The translations under genes and the position numbers were made by a program. 14,664 nt of DNA from Flavobacteriaceae bacterium. Its GTDB lineage: Bacteria; Bacteroidota; Bacteroidia; Flavobacteriales; Flavobacteriaceae. The stretch is taken from NCBI GenBank assembly GCA_002713495.1, contig PATA01000014.1, positions 192,889-207,552 of the forward strand, in the 5' to 3' direction. Every line of letters starts with the position of its first letter. The first letter of the stretch is position 1. Below are positions 1 through 8,919 of this stretch, piece after piece. A model generated the notes under the pieces. The model saw only the letters and a program-made list of their open reading frames with translations, searched no databases and was not told where the DNA came from.

Positions 1-387
1 CAACATGATCATCAAGATAAATTGATTGCAAATTTTATTGCTCAGACTGAGGCTTTGATGGTAGGTAAAAACAAAAATGAATTATTAAATGAAAAAGTGC
101 CATATAATCTTCTTCCATATAGAGTTTTTAAAGGTAACAAGCCATCAACTACAATTTTAATTGAAAAATTAACTCCATACAACATGGGTGCTCTTATAGC
201 AGCATATGAGCACAAAATTTTTACACAAGGTGTGTTATGGAATATATTTAGTTTTGATCAGTGGGGAGTTGAACTTGGAAAAAAATTAGCAACTAAACTT
301 TTAAAAATAATCACAACTGAAGCAAATATACATGATAGTCCATCTACAAAAAATTTAATTAATTTTTATAAAAATCGTTTAAGCTAA
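1..387 (+). CDS. pgi: Glucose-6-phosphate isomerase, C-terminal part (gene begins before the window)
   Basis: This is the last 128 codons of phosphoglucose isomerase, which interconverts glucose-6-phosphate and fructose-6-phosphate in the cytoplasm. The frame is open from base 1, with residues QHDHQDKLIANFIAQTEALM matching the family block that precedes the C-terminal part, so the gene is cut by the window edge; the TTG at 22 is not a start. Family signatures visible are the GNKPST segment, LTPYNMGALIAAYEHKIFTQG, and FDQWGVELGK, whose lysine is the conserved active-site lysine near the C-terminus. The catalytic histidine block lies upstream, outside the window. The gene ends 12 bases before the stop of the convergent recJ, with no clear hairpin terminator between them. 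Identity is certain; completeness of the N-terminal part cannot be judged. Confidence 0.97.
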   Translation, partial: QHDHQDKLIANFIAQTEALMVGKNKNELLNEKVPYNLLPYRVFKGNKPSTTILIEKLTPYNMGALIAAYEHKIFTQGVLWNIFSFDQWGVELGKKLATKLLKIITTEANIHDSPSTKNLINFYKNRLS

Positions 388-399
388 ATAGATTTGTTC

Positions 400-2094
400 T
401 TAAAATACTATTGCTTTGATTTGTATTTGAAGAGAAGAGTTTCCATTAAAATTATTTAATTGCAAATGACCTATAATAGAAAATTCATTTTTCATTTTGA
501 TTTTTGATATATGCTTACCCATTTTAAAACCAATACCGTCCATTATTTTTCCGGATTTATCTTTGAACTGGATTTTTAAATGATTATTTTCAGTACCAAC
601 TAATTTAGAACCTCCATTATCAACACAATTTTTAATGAAAAATAGGGGTTGTTTATTAGCTAGACCAAACGGTCTCATTTGGTTTATAATTCTATAAACT
701 GATAATGTTAATTCATTTAAAGAAACTTCCAAATCATATTCAAAAGAAGGTACTAATTGATTAGGCAGTATATTATCCGATACTACTCTATTGAATTCCT
801 TCTTAAAATCATTATATTTCTCAGGTAATAAAGTTAAACCAGCTGCATATTTGTGACCTCCAAATTGAATTAAGTGGCTTGAACAATTAGAAATCGATTC
901 ATAAATATCAAAACCTTTAACAGATCTGGCTGATCCAGAATAAATATTTTCTGATTTTGTTAATACTATAGTTGGTCGATAATAATATTCCATCAACCTT
1001 GAAGCAACTATCCCAATAATACCCTTATTCCAATCTGGTCGAAATACTACAGTAGTTTTTTCATCTGGTTTTGATAAGGTATCTATTTGATCTATTGCCT
1101 CCTTAGTTGTTTTTTCATCAATTAATTTTCTTTCGCTATTTAAAAGCTCTATAGATCTTACTTTTGCCTTTATGTCAATATCATTATTACAAATTAATAA
1201 TTCAAGGGCATGTTTTGCATGTTTTATTCTCCCAGCTGCATTAATTCTTGGTCCAATTCTAAAAGCTAAATCAGATATATTAATATTCCTATTTATATTT
1301 TTTAAGAATGGTTTTAATGATTTTCGTGGAGCTTTATTTATCTGCTCAAGTCCAAAATAAGCTAATATTCTATTCTCACCGTCAATGGGTACAATATCAG
1401 CAGCAATTGCAATTGCAACAAGATCGATAAACTCCTGGAGTTCATCTATAGTTTTTCCTTTTTTGTGATTAACAGCTTGAATTAATTTAAAAACTATTCC
1501 ACAGCCACATAATTCCTTGTAAGGATATTCGCAGTCTATTTGTTTTGGGTTCAAAATAGCATCTGCTTTTGGCAACTCGGTTGATGGTTTATGATGATCG
1601 CATATAATTACTCTTATTCCAAATGAATTTGCTAATTCAATTTGTTCGATAGCTTTAATCCCACAGTCAGCAACAATCAATACTTTAACAGATTCCTGTT
1701 TAGCTTTTTTTATTGCATCGATTGATAATCCATAACCTTCTTTGTAACGATCAGGTATATATCTTAATGGCTCCAAGTCAAACTTTTTAAAAAATAAATA
1801 TATTATAGCTACTGAAGTTATTCCATCAACATCATAATCTCCGTAAATCATAATTTTCATATTATTTTCTAGAGCTTCGAAAATTATATTAACTGCTTTT
1901 TCCATATCTTTCATTAAAAAAGGGTCAAACAATTGATTTAATTGTGGTCTAAAAAATTCCTTTGCCTCAGGAAAGGATTTAATTCCCCTCAAAACAAGTA
2001 AATCTGATATAACTTTTGGGACTTTAATTTCTTTTTGCAGATTCTTTGATAATTGTTTATCTGGTGGCTCCTTTATTTTCCATGTCTTTTTCAT
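400..2094 (-). CDS. recJ: Single-stranded-DNA-specific 5'-3' exonuclease RecJ
   Basis: RecJ (564 aa) degrades single-stranded DNA 5' to 3' in recombinational and mismatch repair. All DHH-superfamily motifs are present in order: YGDYDVDG (84-91, metal aspartates), VADCG (141-145), CDHHKP (165-170), AAD (231-233), GPRINAAGR (281-289), GIIGIVASRL (358-367) and GGHKYAAGL (412-420, DHHA1 domain), followed by a C-terminal OB-like part. The frame extends upstream to 2121, but I chose the ATG at 2094: MKKTWKIKEPP matches the family N-terminus, and this ATG shares one base with the rsmI stop (TGATG), pointing to translational coupling. A weak AGAGGA lies just upstream inside rsmI. It is the last gene of the minus-strand group and converges on pgi. 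No motif is missing, so it should be active. Confidence 0.97.
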   Translation of the reverse strand: MKKTWKIKEPPDKQLSKNLQKEIKVPKVISDLLVLRGIKSFPEAKEFFRPQLNQLFDPFLMKDMEKAVNIIFEALENNMKIMIYGDYDVDGITSVAIIYLFFKKFDLEPLRYIPDRYKEGYGLSIDAIKKAKQESVKVLIVADCGIKAIEQIELANSFGIRVIICDHHKPSTELPKADAILNPKQIDCEYPYKELCGCGIVFKLIQAVNHKKGKTIDELQEFIDLVAIAIAADIVPIDGENRILAYFGLEQINKAPRKSLKPFLKNINRNINISDLAFRIGPRINAAGRIKHAKHALELLICNNDIDIKAKVRSIELLNSERKLIDEKTTKEAIDQIDTLSKPDEKTTVVFRPDWNKGIIGIVASRLMEYYYRPTIVLTKSENIYSGSARSVKGFDIYESISNCSSHLIQFGGHKYAAGLTLLPEKYNDFKKEFNRVVSDNILPNQLVPSFEYDLEVSLNELTLSVYRIINQMRPFGLANKQPLFFIKNCVDNGGSKLVGTENNHLKIQFKDKSGKIMDGIGFKMGKHISKIKMKNEFSIIGHLQLNNFNGNSSLQIQIKAIVF

Positions 2095-2768
2095 CAATCC
2101 TCTTTTGAAGAAGAAATACAAATTACAAATTCTCCTTTTGGTTTATTTTTCTTGTAAAACTCAATTGCTTGACTGATTGTACCTCTAAACTGAGTTTCAA
2201 ATTTTTTAGTAAGCTCTCTAACTATGCTAACTTTACGATTTGGATCAAAAAAAATTATAAATTGTTGTAAAGATTTTAAAACTCTGTAAGGGGATTCATA
2301 TATTATAATGGTTCTTGACTCATTTGCTAATTCCTCTAATCTTTTTTTTCTTCCCTTTTTAAGGGGTAAAAATCCCTCAAAAACAAATCTATCAGTTGGG
2401 AAACCACTTTGAATAATAGCCGGAATTAATGCAGTTGGACCTGGAAGACAAAAAACCTCATAGCCACTAGCTAAGGATTCTCTTACCAATAAAAAACCGG
2501 GGTCAGAAATTCCGGGAGTTCCAGCATCTGAAATAACTGAGATTTTATCTTTTGATTCAAGTTTTTTTAATATGCTGTTTAACTTAAAATGTTCATTATG
2601 CTTATGAAAGCTTTCAATTTTGGTGTTTATTGAATAATGATTAAGTAATTTCTTACTAGTTCTTGTGTCCTCAGCAAAAATTATATCAGAATTTTTTAAT
2701 ACGTCAATTGCTCTAAAAGTGATATCAGATAGATTTCCAATTGGAGTTGGAACAATATATAGTGGCAT
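2094..2768 (-). CDS. rsmI: 16S rRNA (cytidine-1402-2'-O)-methyltransferase RsmI, short form
   Basis: RsmI (224 aa) methylates the ribose 2'-O of C1402 in the 16S rRNA decoding centre using S-adenosylmethionine. The tetrapyrrole-methylase fold is clear: N-terminal LYIVPTPIGNLSDITFRA (3-20), FAEDTRTSKKLL (31-42), SDAGTPGISDPG (80-91), LPGPTALIPAIIQSGFP (108-124), FEGFLPLKKGRKK (130-142), YESPYR (157-162) and the RELTKKFE block (184-191). E. coli RsmI is about 286 residues; this protein stops soon after KGEFVI and lacks the C-terminal extension, as is usual in Bacteroidota. It lies 17 bases downstream of the unknown gene and overlaps recJ by one base, so the three are probably cotranscribed. No Shine-Dalgarno precedes the ATG. 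Confidence 0.97.
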   Translation of the reverse strand: MPLYIVPTPIGNLSDITFRAIDVLKNSDIIFAEDTRTSKKLLNHYSINTKIESFHKHNEHFKLNSILKKLESKDKISVISDAGTPGISDPGFLLVRESLASGYEVFCLPGPTALIPAIIQSGFPTDRFVFEGFLPLKKGRKKRLEELANESRTIIIYESPYRVLKSLQQFIIFFDPNRKVSIVRELTKKFETQFRGTISQAIEFYKKNKPKGEFVICISSSKED

Positions 2769-2785
2769 TTACACAAGTTTAATTT

Positions 2786-3427
2786 TTATCCATCAAATCG
2801 TTTTCTTAAAATATTCAAAAATTTTTTTTCGAGTATTTGATTGTCATCCCAGGATTTATACTTTGGTTTGACTATATTTTCAATAAAGTTTTTGGTTGAT
2901 TCCCAATCATTATATAAATTAATTTTGGATATCGTTTCATCATATTCTTTATTATTATTATCAAACAATTTTTGAATAAAAGCCAAACGATCATTTAGAT
3001 CAATTTTAAATTCGTTTGCGAATATGTCATTGATCTTTTGTTTTTTTATATCATCATTTGGAGGGTTCATGGATTCTTTCCTCTCAAATAAGATATTATC
3101 TGTAACTCCGTCAATAATTGATGAGCCAATGTTGGTTTCAGGCATTTCAGGAATCATATCTTTTATTGTTTCAATTAAAGGAGTAAATGTTTCCTTTTCG
3201 TTATCATCAGGATTCTCTATTTTATCATTTATGAAACTTAAATTATTGTCCTCCAAATATTTAATTAGACTGTTTTTTTCAACTAAAGAATTTTGATTTT
3301 TAATAATTATAACTTTTTCAAAAAGCTCTAAAGCTAAATCATAGAATTCTTGTGAAGAAGTACCTTTTTCTAGTTTATAAATTTGCCTAGCTAAATTCTT
3401 TATATCATCTTCTAGTGAAGCTTTCAT
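2786..3427 (-). CDS. Conserved Bacteroidota protein of unknown function
   Basis: This 213-residue soluble protein has no signal peptide or membrane segment. The N-terminal part (about 1-50) is helical and charged, beginning MKASLEDDIKNLARQIYKLE and running into a probable coiled coil. A polar, acidic, low-complexity middle (about 60-140) follows, then a C-terminal part (about 140-213) with NDRLAFIQKLFDNN, ISKINLYNDW and VKPKYKSWDD. From memory, this N/C pairing with a variable linker is typical of a hypothetical protein widely kept in Bacteroidota; no function is known to me. The ATG at 3427 is preferred over the adjacent in-frame TTG at 3430. It heads the group leading into rsmI and recJ, which gives no firm clue. 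That it is a gene is near certain from the open frame and family shape; its role is open. Confidence 0.85.
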   Translation of the reverse strand: MKASLEDDIKNLARQIYKLEKGTSSQEFYDLALELFEKVIIIKNQNSLVEKNSLIKYLEDNNLSFINDKIENPDDNEKETFTPLIETIKDMIPEMPETNIGSSIIDGVTDNILFERKESMNPPNDDIKKQKINDIFANEFKIDLNDRLAFIQKLFDNNNKEYDETISKINLYNDWESTKNFIENIVKPKYKSWDDNQILEKKFLNILRKRFDG

Positions 3428-3442
3428 CAACTATGTTTTTAA

Positions 3443-3450
3443 TAACTTTG
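3443..3450 (+). promoter_or_regulatory. Possible -7 box (TAACTTTG) for alr
   Basis: The octamer fits the Bacteroidota -7 consensus TAnnTTTG exactly. No good TTG-type -33 element sits about 19 bases upstream, and the implied leader to the alr start would be about 140 bases, which is long. In an AT-rich gap a chance match is quite possible. Confidence 0.25.
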
Positions 3451-3594
3451 TTTTAAAGGTTCGATAATTACACGCTTAATGAAATTTACAAAATGTTTTT
3501 AGAAAAAACCACAAACTTTAATAAACAATTCAGTCAAATTAATATTATAAATGGATGAAAATTTAGCATAAATAACATTTTAAAATAAAATAAA

Positions 3595-4680
3595 TTGGGA
3601 AGACTTAATATCTATCTAAATAGATTAGAACATAATCTAAATTTTATAAAATCCATTTCTCAAGATGAGGATGGCTTAATTGCAGTAGTAAAAGCCAATG
3701 CATATGGACATGGAATTCTTGAAATATCAAAAAAACTAGTTTCATTGGGAATTTCAAGGCTTTCTGTTGCTTCTGTCTCCGAAGGAATATTACTCAGAAA
3801 AAATGGTGTTAATTGTAATATTATGGTATTTTACCCTGACCCTTTTGAATTTCACGATCTAGTTAATTACTCTCTTGAACCCGTAATTTATTCAAAGGAG
3901 GTATTCAATAGGTTTATAAAATTATTATTAAGTAAAATGAAATCAGAATATTCATTACATATAAAATTTAATACTGGATTGAATAGGCTTGGATTTAAGT
4001 ATAAGGATATAGATTGGATTATTCAAAACATTCAAAATTCACCAGTTAAAATCTTATCTGTTTATTCTCATTTAGCCGCAAGTGAAGATGAAAAAAATAA
4101 TTTGAATACAAAAAAACAAATTAAGATTTTTGATAAAATTCAAAAAAAATTTTATGCTTATAACTCTGAAATCAAATATCATTTATTAAATAGTTCTGGC
4201 ATTTTTAATTATCCAGAAAATCAATATGATTGGGTAAGAGCTGGTATTTCTTTATATGGTTACTCTAACAATCCAATATGGGATAAAAATTTATTACCCA
4301 TAGCCGAGCTCATAACAAAAATTATTCAAATTCATGAAATAAAAAAAGGGGAATCTGTTGGCTATAATAATGGATGGTCTGCAAAAAAGCAATCAAGAAT
4401 AGCAATTATTCCTCTCGGTCATGCGGATGGAATTGGTAGATATTTAAAGGATAAAAATGTTTCTGTTTTGGTAAATAAAAAAAAAGCACCCATAATTGGA
4501 AATATTTGCATGGATATTTTTATGATTGATGTTACGGATATAAATTGTAAAGAATTTGATGAAGTAACTATTTTTGGTAAGGAAAACCCTGCAAATGTTT
4601 TTGCTGAATCAGCAGGTACTATATCTTATGAAATTTTGTCCAGCCTAAGTAATAGAATAAAACGTATTTATTTTTCATAA
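3595..4680 (+). CDS. alr: Alanine racemase (PLP), TTG start
   Basis: Alanine racemase (361 aa) converts L-alanine to D-alanine for peptidoglycan using pyridoxal phosphate. Visible landmarks are VVKANAYGHG (31-40) with the PLP lysine K33, the NTGLNRLGF block (126-134), SHLAASED (158-165), VRAGISLYGY (214-223), VGYNNGW (255-261) with the second catalytic tyrosine Y257, IPLGHADGIGR (272-282) and IGNICMD (301-307). The start is a TTG: an in-frame TAA lies only nine bases upstream and the first in-frame ATG comes long after the PLP lysine, so no ATG start is possible. The N-terminus from TTG (MGRLNIYLNRLEHNL) aligns with normal family beginnings, so nothing is missing. No Shine-Dalgarno precedes it; the upstream stretch is A-rich. 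Next gene: asd, 84 bases downstream, another peptidoglycan-precursor function. Confidence 0.96.
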   Translation: MGRLNIYLNRLEHNLNFIKSISQDEDGLIAVVKANAYGHGILEISKKLVSLGISRLSVASVSEGILLRKNGVNCNIMVFYPDPFEFHDLVNYSLEPVIYSKEVFNRFIKLLLSKMKSEYSLHIKFNTGLNRLGFKYKDIDWIIQNIQNSPVKILSVYSHLAASEDEKNNLNTKKQIKIFDKIQKKFYAYNSEIKYHLLNSSGIFNYPENQYDWVRAGISLYGYSNNPIWDKNLLPIAELITKIIQIHEIKKGESVGYNNGWSAKKQSRIAIIPLGHADGIGRYLKDKNVSVLVNKKKAPIIGNICMDIFMIDVTDINCKEFDEVTIFGKENPANVFAESAGTISYEILSSLSNRIKRIYFS

Positions 4681-4717
4681 ATTTTATTTATCAAATTATT
4701 ATTAATCAGGATATATT

Positions 4718-4747
4718 ATTGAATAGTCTATTTTTAGTGTAATTTCG
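4718..4747 (+). promoter_or_regulatory. Probable Bacteroidota-type promoter for asd
   Basis: ATTG at 4718-4721 is followed, after an 18-base spacer, by TAATTTCG at 4740-4747. This is one base off the TAnnTTTG -7 consensus and has near-normal spacing to a TTG-type -33 element. It would start transcription a few bases before the asd ATG at 4765, giving a very short leader. This is inference from consensus only. Confidence 0.35.
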
Positions 4748-4764
4748 CATATTAAATTTTTTTT

Positions 4765-5754
4765 ATGAAAATAGCTTTGATTGGTGTTACGGGGATGGTT
4801 GGTAATGTGATGCTAAAAGTTTTACATGAACGAGAATTACCAATATCAGAACTAATCCCTGTTGCTTCTGATAAGTCTTTAGGAAAATTTATAAAATATA
4901 AAAACAAAGAAATTAAAATAGTTTCTCTAGAAGAATCAATTAGACTAAAACCAAATATTGCTCTATTTTCTGCTGGAGCATCTATCTCAAAAGAGTGGGC
5001 TCCCAAATTTAAAAATATTGGTACTACTGTTATTGATAATTCCTCAGCTTGGAGAATGAATAAAAAAATCAAACTCATTATCCCAGAAATAAATGGGAAT
5101 ATTTTGTCTTCAAAAGATAAAATAATTGCTAATCCAAACTGCTCAACAATACAAATGCTTGTAGCATTAAACCCAATTCACAAATTATTTAAAATAAATC
5201 GTATTGTTGTTTCTACATACCAATCTATAACTGGAACTGGAGTAAAAGCAGTTAAACAATTAGAAAACGAATTCAACAATCTAGATGGGGAAATGGCATA
5301 TCCTTACCAAATTCATAAAAATGCAATCCCTCATTGCGATGACTTCATTGAAAATGGTTATACCAAAGAGGAAATGAAATTAGTTAATGAAACCCATAAG
5401 ATTTTAAATGATTATTCTATTAGGATAAGCTCAACAGCAGTAAGAATTCCTGTAGTTGGTGGCCATAGTGAATCTATAAATATTTCACTTGAAAATAAAA
5501 CCACTGTTTTTGAAATAAAAAAAGTATTAAAAAACTCTCCTGGAATAGTTGTTCAAGATGATGTAAGTAAGAACTTGTATCCAATGCCATTAAATTCAGA
5601 GGGTTCAGACAATGTATATGTTGGAAGAATAAGAAGAGATCTTTTTGAAGAAAACACCTTTAACCTCTGGGTTGTTTCTGACAACTTAAGAAAAGGAGCT
5701 GCAACAAATACCATTCAAATCGCTGAGTATCTGATTAATAATTTTTTAATTTAA
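4765..5754 (+). CDS. asd: Aspartate-semialdehyde dehydrogenase
   Basis: The protein (329 aa) reduces aspartyl-4-phosphate to aspartate-4-semialdehyde with NADPH, the branch point to lysine/diaminopimelate, threonine and methionine. It has the N-terminal Rossmann motif GVTGMVG (7-13), [13 protein letters not shown] (68-80), DNSSAWRM (91-98), catalytic NPNCST with C126, the TYQSITGTG segment (151-159), [10 protein letters not shown] with the acid/base histidine H234, and the C-terminal [19 protein letters not shown]. Length is normal. The ATG is preceded by a T-run rather than a Shine-Dalgarno sequence. The 3' end overlaps the convergent accC by 20 bases, so the last codons of both genes share DNA and there is no room for a separate terminator. 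It follows alr and may be read through from it or from its own promoter. Confidence 0.97.
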   Translation: MKIALIGVTGMVGNVMLKVLHERELPISELIPVASDKSLGKFIKYKNKEIKIVSLEESIRLKPNIALFSAGASISKEWAPKFKNIGTTVIDNSSAWRMNKKIKLIIPEINGNILSSKDKIIANPNCSTIQMLVALNPIHKLFKINRIVVSTYQSITGTGVKAVKQLENEFNNLDGEMAYPYQIHKNAIPHCDDFIENGYTKEEMKLVNETHKILNDYSIRISSTAVRIPVVGGHSESINISLENKTTVFEIKKVLKNSPGIVVQDDVSKNLYPMPLNSEGSDNVYVGRIRRDLFEENTFNLWVVSDNLRKGAATNTIQIAEYLINNFLI

Positions 5755-7078
5755 AAGTCTCCATAAACTTTGTTGTATAGTTGCCGTTAATGAAATCTTT
5801 ATTTTCCATCAACCTTTTATGAAGAGGAATTGTCGTTTTAACTCCTTCAATAATAAACTCATCCAATGCTCTTTTCATTTTGTTTATAGCCTCTTCTCTT
5901 GTTTGAGCAGTTGTTATAAGTTTGGCAATCATAGAATCATAAAATGGAGGTATTATGTAACCGCTATATACATGAGTATCTAATCTTACTCCGTGACCTC
6001 CAGGAAAATGGAGTGTTTCAATTTTTCCAGGGCTAGGCCTAAAATCATTTTCAGGGTCTTCAGCATTAATTCTACACTCAATAGAGTGCATCTTTGGTAA
6101 ATAATTTTTTCCACTGATAGGAATTCCAGCAGCAACTTTAATTTGTTCTCTGATAAGGTCAAAATCAATTACCTGCTCTGTAATTGGATGCTCGACTTGG
6201 ATACGTGTATTCATCTCCATAAAGTAAAATTTTTTGTTTTTATCAACTAAAAATTCTACAGTCCCTGCACCCTCGTATTTTATAAACTCTGCAGCCTTTA
6301 TTGCGGCTTTCCCCATAGCATCTCTGAGAGAATCAGTCATAAAAGGAGAAGGTGTTTCTTCAGTTAACTTTTGATGACGTCTTTGAATTGAACAATCCCT
6401 CTCAGACAAATGACATGCTTTTCCGAAAGAATCTCCAACAATTTGAATTTCAATATGACGTGGTTCTTCAATTAATTTTTCCAAATACATTGCATTATTG
6501 GAAAATGAAGCAAGTGATTCAGCTCTTGCACTCTCCCATGCTTTGGGAAGTTCACTTTCCTTCCAAACTGCTCTCATACCTTTTCCTCCTCCTCCAGCAC
6601 TGGCTTTAAGCATTACAGGATATCCAATTTTTTTAGCTAATTTACTTGCTTGATCTAAAGAATCTATTATTCCATTTGATCCAGGAATTGTTGGAACCTT
6701 TGCTCTTTTCATAGTTTCCTTAGCAGATGATTTATCGCCCATCTTATCTATCATCTCAGCACTCGCACCAATAAATTTTATACCATGCTCATCACAAATC
6801 TTTGAGAATTTGGAGTTTTCCGATAAAAATCCATATCCAGGATGAATTGCATCTGCATTAGTTATTTCAGCTGCCGCTATTATATTGGCAGGTTTTAAAT
6901 AAGATTCCGAGCTTTGAGCTGGACCAATACACACTGCCTCATCAGCAAAACGAACGTGAAGACTTTCTCTATCCACAGTGGAGTAAACAGCAACAGTACC
7001 AATACCCATTTCTTTACAGGTTCTAATTATTCTCATTGCAATTTCGCCTCTATTAGCTACAAGTATTTTTTTAAACAT
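5735..7078 (-). CDS. accC: Acetyl-CoA carboxylase, biotin carboxylase subunit
   Basis: AccC (447 aa) carboxylates the biotin on AccB with ATP and bicarbonate, the first half of malonyl-CoA formation. The biotin carboxylase N-domain begins [19 protein letters not shown]; the ATP-grasp region holds K116, K158, the glycine loop [10 protein letters not shown] (159-168), E275, E288 and the NTRIQVEHP block (290-298, with R292, Q294 and E296); R336 follows in ECRINAEDP. The C-domain carries the PGKI and RLDTHVY segments. It is standard length with no post-carboxylase fusion, so this is the stand-alone subunit. It lies 8 bases downstream of accB, the usual accBC pair, and ends the pdxA-to-accC cluster. 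Its stop overlaps the end of asd. The carboxyltransferase genes accA and accD are not in the window. Confidence 0.98.
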   Translation of the reverse strand: MFKKILVANRGEIAMRIIRTCKEMGIGTVAVYSTVDRESLHVRFADEAVCIGPAQSSESYLKPANIIAAAEITNADAIHPGYGFLSENSKFSKICDEHGIKFIGASAEMIDKMGDKSSAKETMKRAKVPTIPGSNGIIDSLDQASKLAKKIGYPVMLKASAGGGGKGMRAVWKESELPKAWESARAESLASFSNNAMYLEKLIEEPRHIEIQIVGDSFGKACHLSERDCSIQRRHQKLTEETPSPFMTDSLRDAMGKAAIKAAEFIKYEGAGTVEFLVDKNKKFYFMEMNTRIQVEHPITEQVIDFDLIREQIKVAAGIPISGKNYLPKMHSIECRINAEDPENDFRPSPGKIETLHFPGGHGVRLDTHVYSGYIIPPFYDSMIAKLITTAQTREEAINKMKRALDEFIIEGVKTTIPLHKRLMENKDFINGNYTTKFMETFKLKNY

Positions 7079-7086
7079 ATATGATT

Positions 7087-7569
7087 TTAAGAAGGGTCAA
7101 CTAAAAATAATGGCTGATCAAATTCAATGGGTGTCTGATCATCAACTAAAATCTTAATTATTTTACAATCCATTTCACATTCAATTTCATTAAATAGTTT
7201 CATAGCCTCAATAACACATAAAGTTTCTCCTTTCTTTACTTCAGAATTTAGTTCAACAAAAGGTGGGTTATCAGGCGAAGATCTTCTGTAAAAAGTTCCA
7301 ATTATGGGAGATTTTATGACTGTATACTTTTTTTCATCATCAACTACATCATTAAATTTTTTATTTACTTCAACTGAAGTTTCATCAGTTTTAAATTCTG
7401 TACTCTCATTTTTAGGGCTTGAAACTGGAACTTCATATTTTAATTTGGATTTACTTACCTCTCCGGAAGATTTAATAGTTATCTTGAAATCATCTTTCTC
7501 AATTGTAACCTCATCAACTCCTGACTTAGATATAAATTTAATTAGATTTTGAATTTCTTTAATATTCAT
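7087..7569 (-). CDS. accB: Acetyl-CoA carboxylase biotin carboxyl carrier protein
   Basis: AccB (160 aa) carries biotin between biotin carboxylase and carboxyltransferase. The N-terminal helix ([21 protein letters not shown] region, 1-21) and short strand ([10 protein letters not shown]) fit the family. A polar Ser/Glu/Thr/Lys-rich linker (about 37-80) follows; it is shorter in Ala/Pro than in enterobacteria. The biotinyl domain starts near [19 protein letters not shown] and ends with the biotinylation site [11 protein letters not shown]124 being the modified lysine. It begins 21 bases after the fabH stop and runs into accC 8 bases later. No Shine-Dalgarno precedes its ATG. Confidence 0.97.
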   Translation of the reverse strand: MNIKEIQNLIKFISKSGVDEVTIEKDDFKITIKSSGEVSKSKLKYEVPVSSPKNESTEFKTDETSVEVNKKFNDVVDDEKKYTVIKSPIIGTFYRRSSPDNPPFVELNSEVKKGETLCVIEAMKLFNEIECEMDCKIIKILVDDQTPIEFDQPLFLVDPS

Positions 7570-7590
7570 GTTTGTAAGTTATTAAAATTT

Positions 7591-8604
7591 CTAATTTTTA
7601 CTCCAAATATAATAAGCTGCTCCCCAGGTGTAACCTCCACCGAAAGCTGCAAAAATAATTTTATCCCCTTTTTTAAATTTGTTTTCAAAATCAGAAAGAA
7701 GTAGAGGAATTGTGGCAGCAGTTGTATTGCCATAAAATGCAATGTTTTTTAAGACTTTATTCGGATGAAGTTTCATTTTTTCAGCTACAGATTCTATAAT
7801 TCTTTCATTTGCTTGATGTGCCAAAAGATAATCAACTTGATCTCCCGAAATATTATTTCTTTGAAGAATTTTGGTCCCAGCCTCTGTCATTGCAGAAACA
7901 GCAGATTTAAATACCTTTCTTCCATCCATACTAAGATAATGATCTTGATTTAAAACAGATGTTTTACTGGCAGGAAAAAGTGATCCTCCAGCTTTAACTT
8001 TTAGAGAATCTCTATCCCCTCCGTCGCTTTTAAAAAATTCATCTTGCCACCCAAGTTTCTCTTTATTCGGTTCAAATAAAACTGCACCTGCTCCATCTCC
8101 AAATATTATACATGTACTTCTATCTTGATAATTAATAAGTGATGACATTTTATCCGCACCTATAACTAAGATTTTTTTATAACGTCCCGACTCTATTTTT
8201 CCAACTGCCATAGACATTGCATAGAGAAATCCGGAGCATGCTGCTTGCAAATCATAACCGAAAGCATTTGTAGCTCCTATTTTTGTTGCAACATATGCAG
8301 ATGTAGCAGCTATTTGCATATCAGGTGTTGCTGTTGCAACAATAACCATATCTATTTGTTTAGGATCTATGAGATTTTTTGAAATAAGTTTTTTTGCAGC
8401 CATTACAGCTAAATATGAAGTGGCCTTATTCGGGTCATTTAAAATTCTTCTTTCCTTTATACCAGTTTTACTCTGAATCCAAGCATCATTAGTATCTACC
8501 ATTGATTCAAGTTTTTTATTACTTAGTATTTCATCAGGCACATAACCTCCTATTGCAGTAATTGAAGCATTAATCCCGTTTGTAGGTTTTTTAAATTGCG
8601 GCAT
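7591..8604 (-). CDS. fabH: 3-oxoacyl-ACP synthase III (KAS III)
   Basis: FabH (337 aa) condenses acetyl-CoA (or branched acyl-CoA in many Bacteroidota) with malonyl-ACP to start fatty acid chains. The thiolase-fold catalytic triad is complete: C123 in DLQAACSGFLYAM, H263 in LAHQANERI and N293 in FYGNTTAATIP. Other landmarks are GGYVPDEILSN (19-29), TGIKERRI (47-54) and GDGAGAVL (169-176). It is about 20 residues longer than E. coli FabH, about 11 of them an N-terminal extension, as I recall for this phylum. It sits between rpmF, 106 bases upstream, and accB, 21 bases downstream, so starter synthesis and malonyl-CoA supply are linked in one cluster. The larger gap in front suggests it may also have its own promoter. 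Confidence 0.97.
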   Translation of the reverse strand: MPQFKKPTNGINASITAIGGYVPDEILSNKKLESMVDTNDAWIQSKTGIKERRILNDPNKATSYLAVMAAKKLISKNLIDPKQIDMVIVATATPDMQIAATSAYVATKIGATNAFGYDLQAACSGFLYAMSMAVGKIESGRYKKILVIGADKMSSLINYQDRSTCIIFGDGAGAVLFEPNKEKLGWQDEFFKSDGGDRDSLKVKAGGSLFPASKTSVLNQDHYLSMDGRKVFKSAVSAMTEAGTKILQRNNISGDQVDYLLAHQANERIIESVAEKMKLHPNKVLKNIAFYGNTTAATIPLLLSDFENKFKKGDKIIFAAFGGGYTWGAAYYIWSKN

Positions 8605-8630
8605 TCGGCTTTTATAGCTTGAAATTAAAG

Positions 8631-8638
8631 TGAAGATA
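8631..8638 (-). promoter_or_regulatory. Weak candidate -7 box (TATCTTCA) before fabH
   Basis: Read on the minus strand, TATCTTCA lies 27 bases upstream of the fabH ATG in the only sizeable gap inside the pdxA-to-accC cluster. It matches TAnnTTTG at all but the last two bases, and no clear -33 element accompanies it. An internal promoter for fabH-accB-accC is plausible but weakly supported. Confidence 0.2.
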
Positions 8639-8710
8639 GGATTTTTTTAATAAAAAAAACATCCATAAAATATCGGTAAATTTAATTGAAAAAATTAAAA
8701 TAAAAAAATA

Positions 8711-8908
8711 TTATTCTTCAGCAAGTTCTGAATTATCAACTAATACTTTGCCTCTGTAATATAATTTACCTTCGTACCAATGAGCTCTATGATATAAATG
8801 ATTTTCTCCCGTAATTTTACAAGTTGCTATTTGACTATTTGAAGCTTTGTAATGGGTTCTTCTTTTGTCTCTTCTTGTCTTGGATATTTTTCTTTTAGGA
8901 TGTGCCAT
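8711..8908 (-). CDS. rpmF: 50S ribosomal protein L32 (bL32)
   Basis: bL32 (65 aa) is a small basic protein of the large ribosomal subunit. The N-terminus [21 protein letters not shown] is the Bacteroidota form of the family, followed by the conserved [19 protein letters not shown] region. Only one cysteine (ATCKITGE) is present in the position of the usual zinc ribbon, so this is a C-minus, non-zinc version, which is common in this phylum. It follows yceD by 11 bases, the near-universal yceD-rpmF pairing, and precedes fabH, an arrangement also known outside Bacteroidota. Confidence 0.98.
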   Translation of the reverse strand: MAHPKRKISKTRRDKRRTHYKASNSQIATCKITGENHLYHRAHWYEGKLYYRGKVLVDNSELAEE

Positions 8909-8919
8909 TTTACTTTATT

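Noticed and set aside
2095..2121. Nine extra in-frame codons ahead of recJ
   Set aside because: They lie inside rsmI, give a non-family N-terminus (MYFFFKRGL), and the ATG at 2094 makes a standard TGATG overlap.
3551..3571. Six-codon ORF (MDENLA) before alr as a leader peptide
   Set aside because: There is no ribosome-binding site, no downstream terminator or alternative stems, and short ORFs are expected by chance.
8639..8664. A/T hairpin between rpmF and fabH as a terminator
   Set aside because: GGAT-T7/A7-ATCC pairs almost perfectly but is nearly all A-T with a bulge, lacks a GC-rich stem, and would split a likely cotranscribed cluster.
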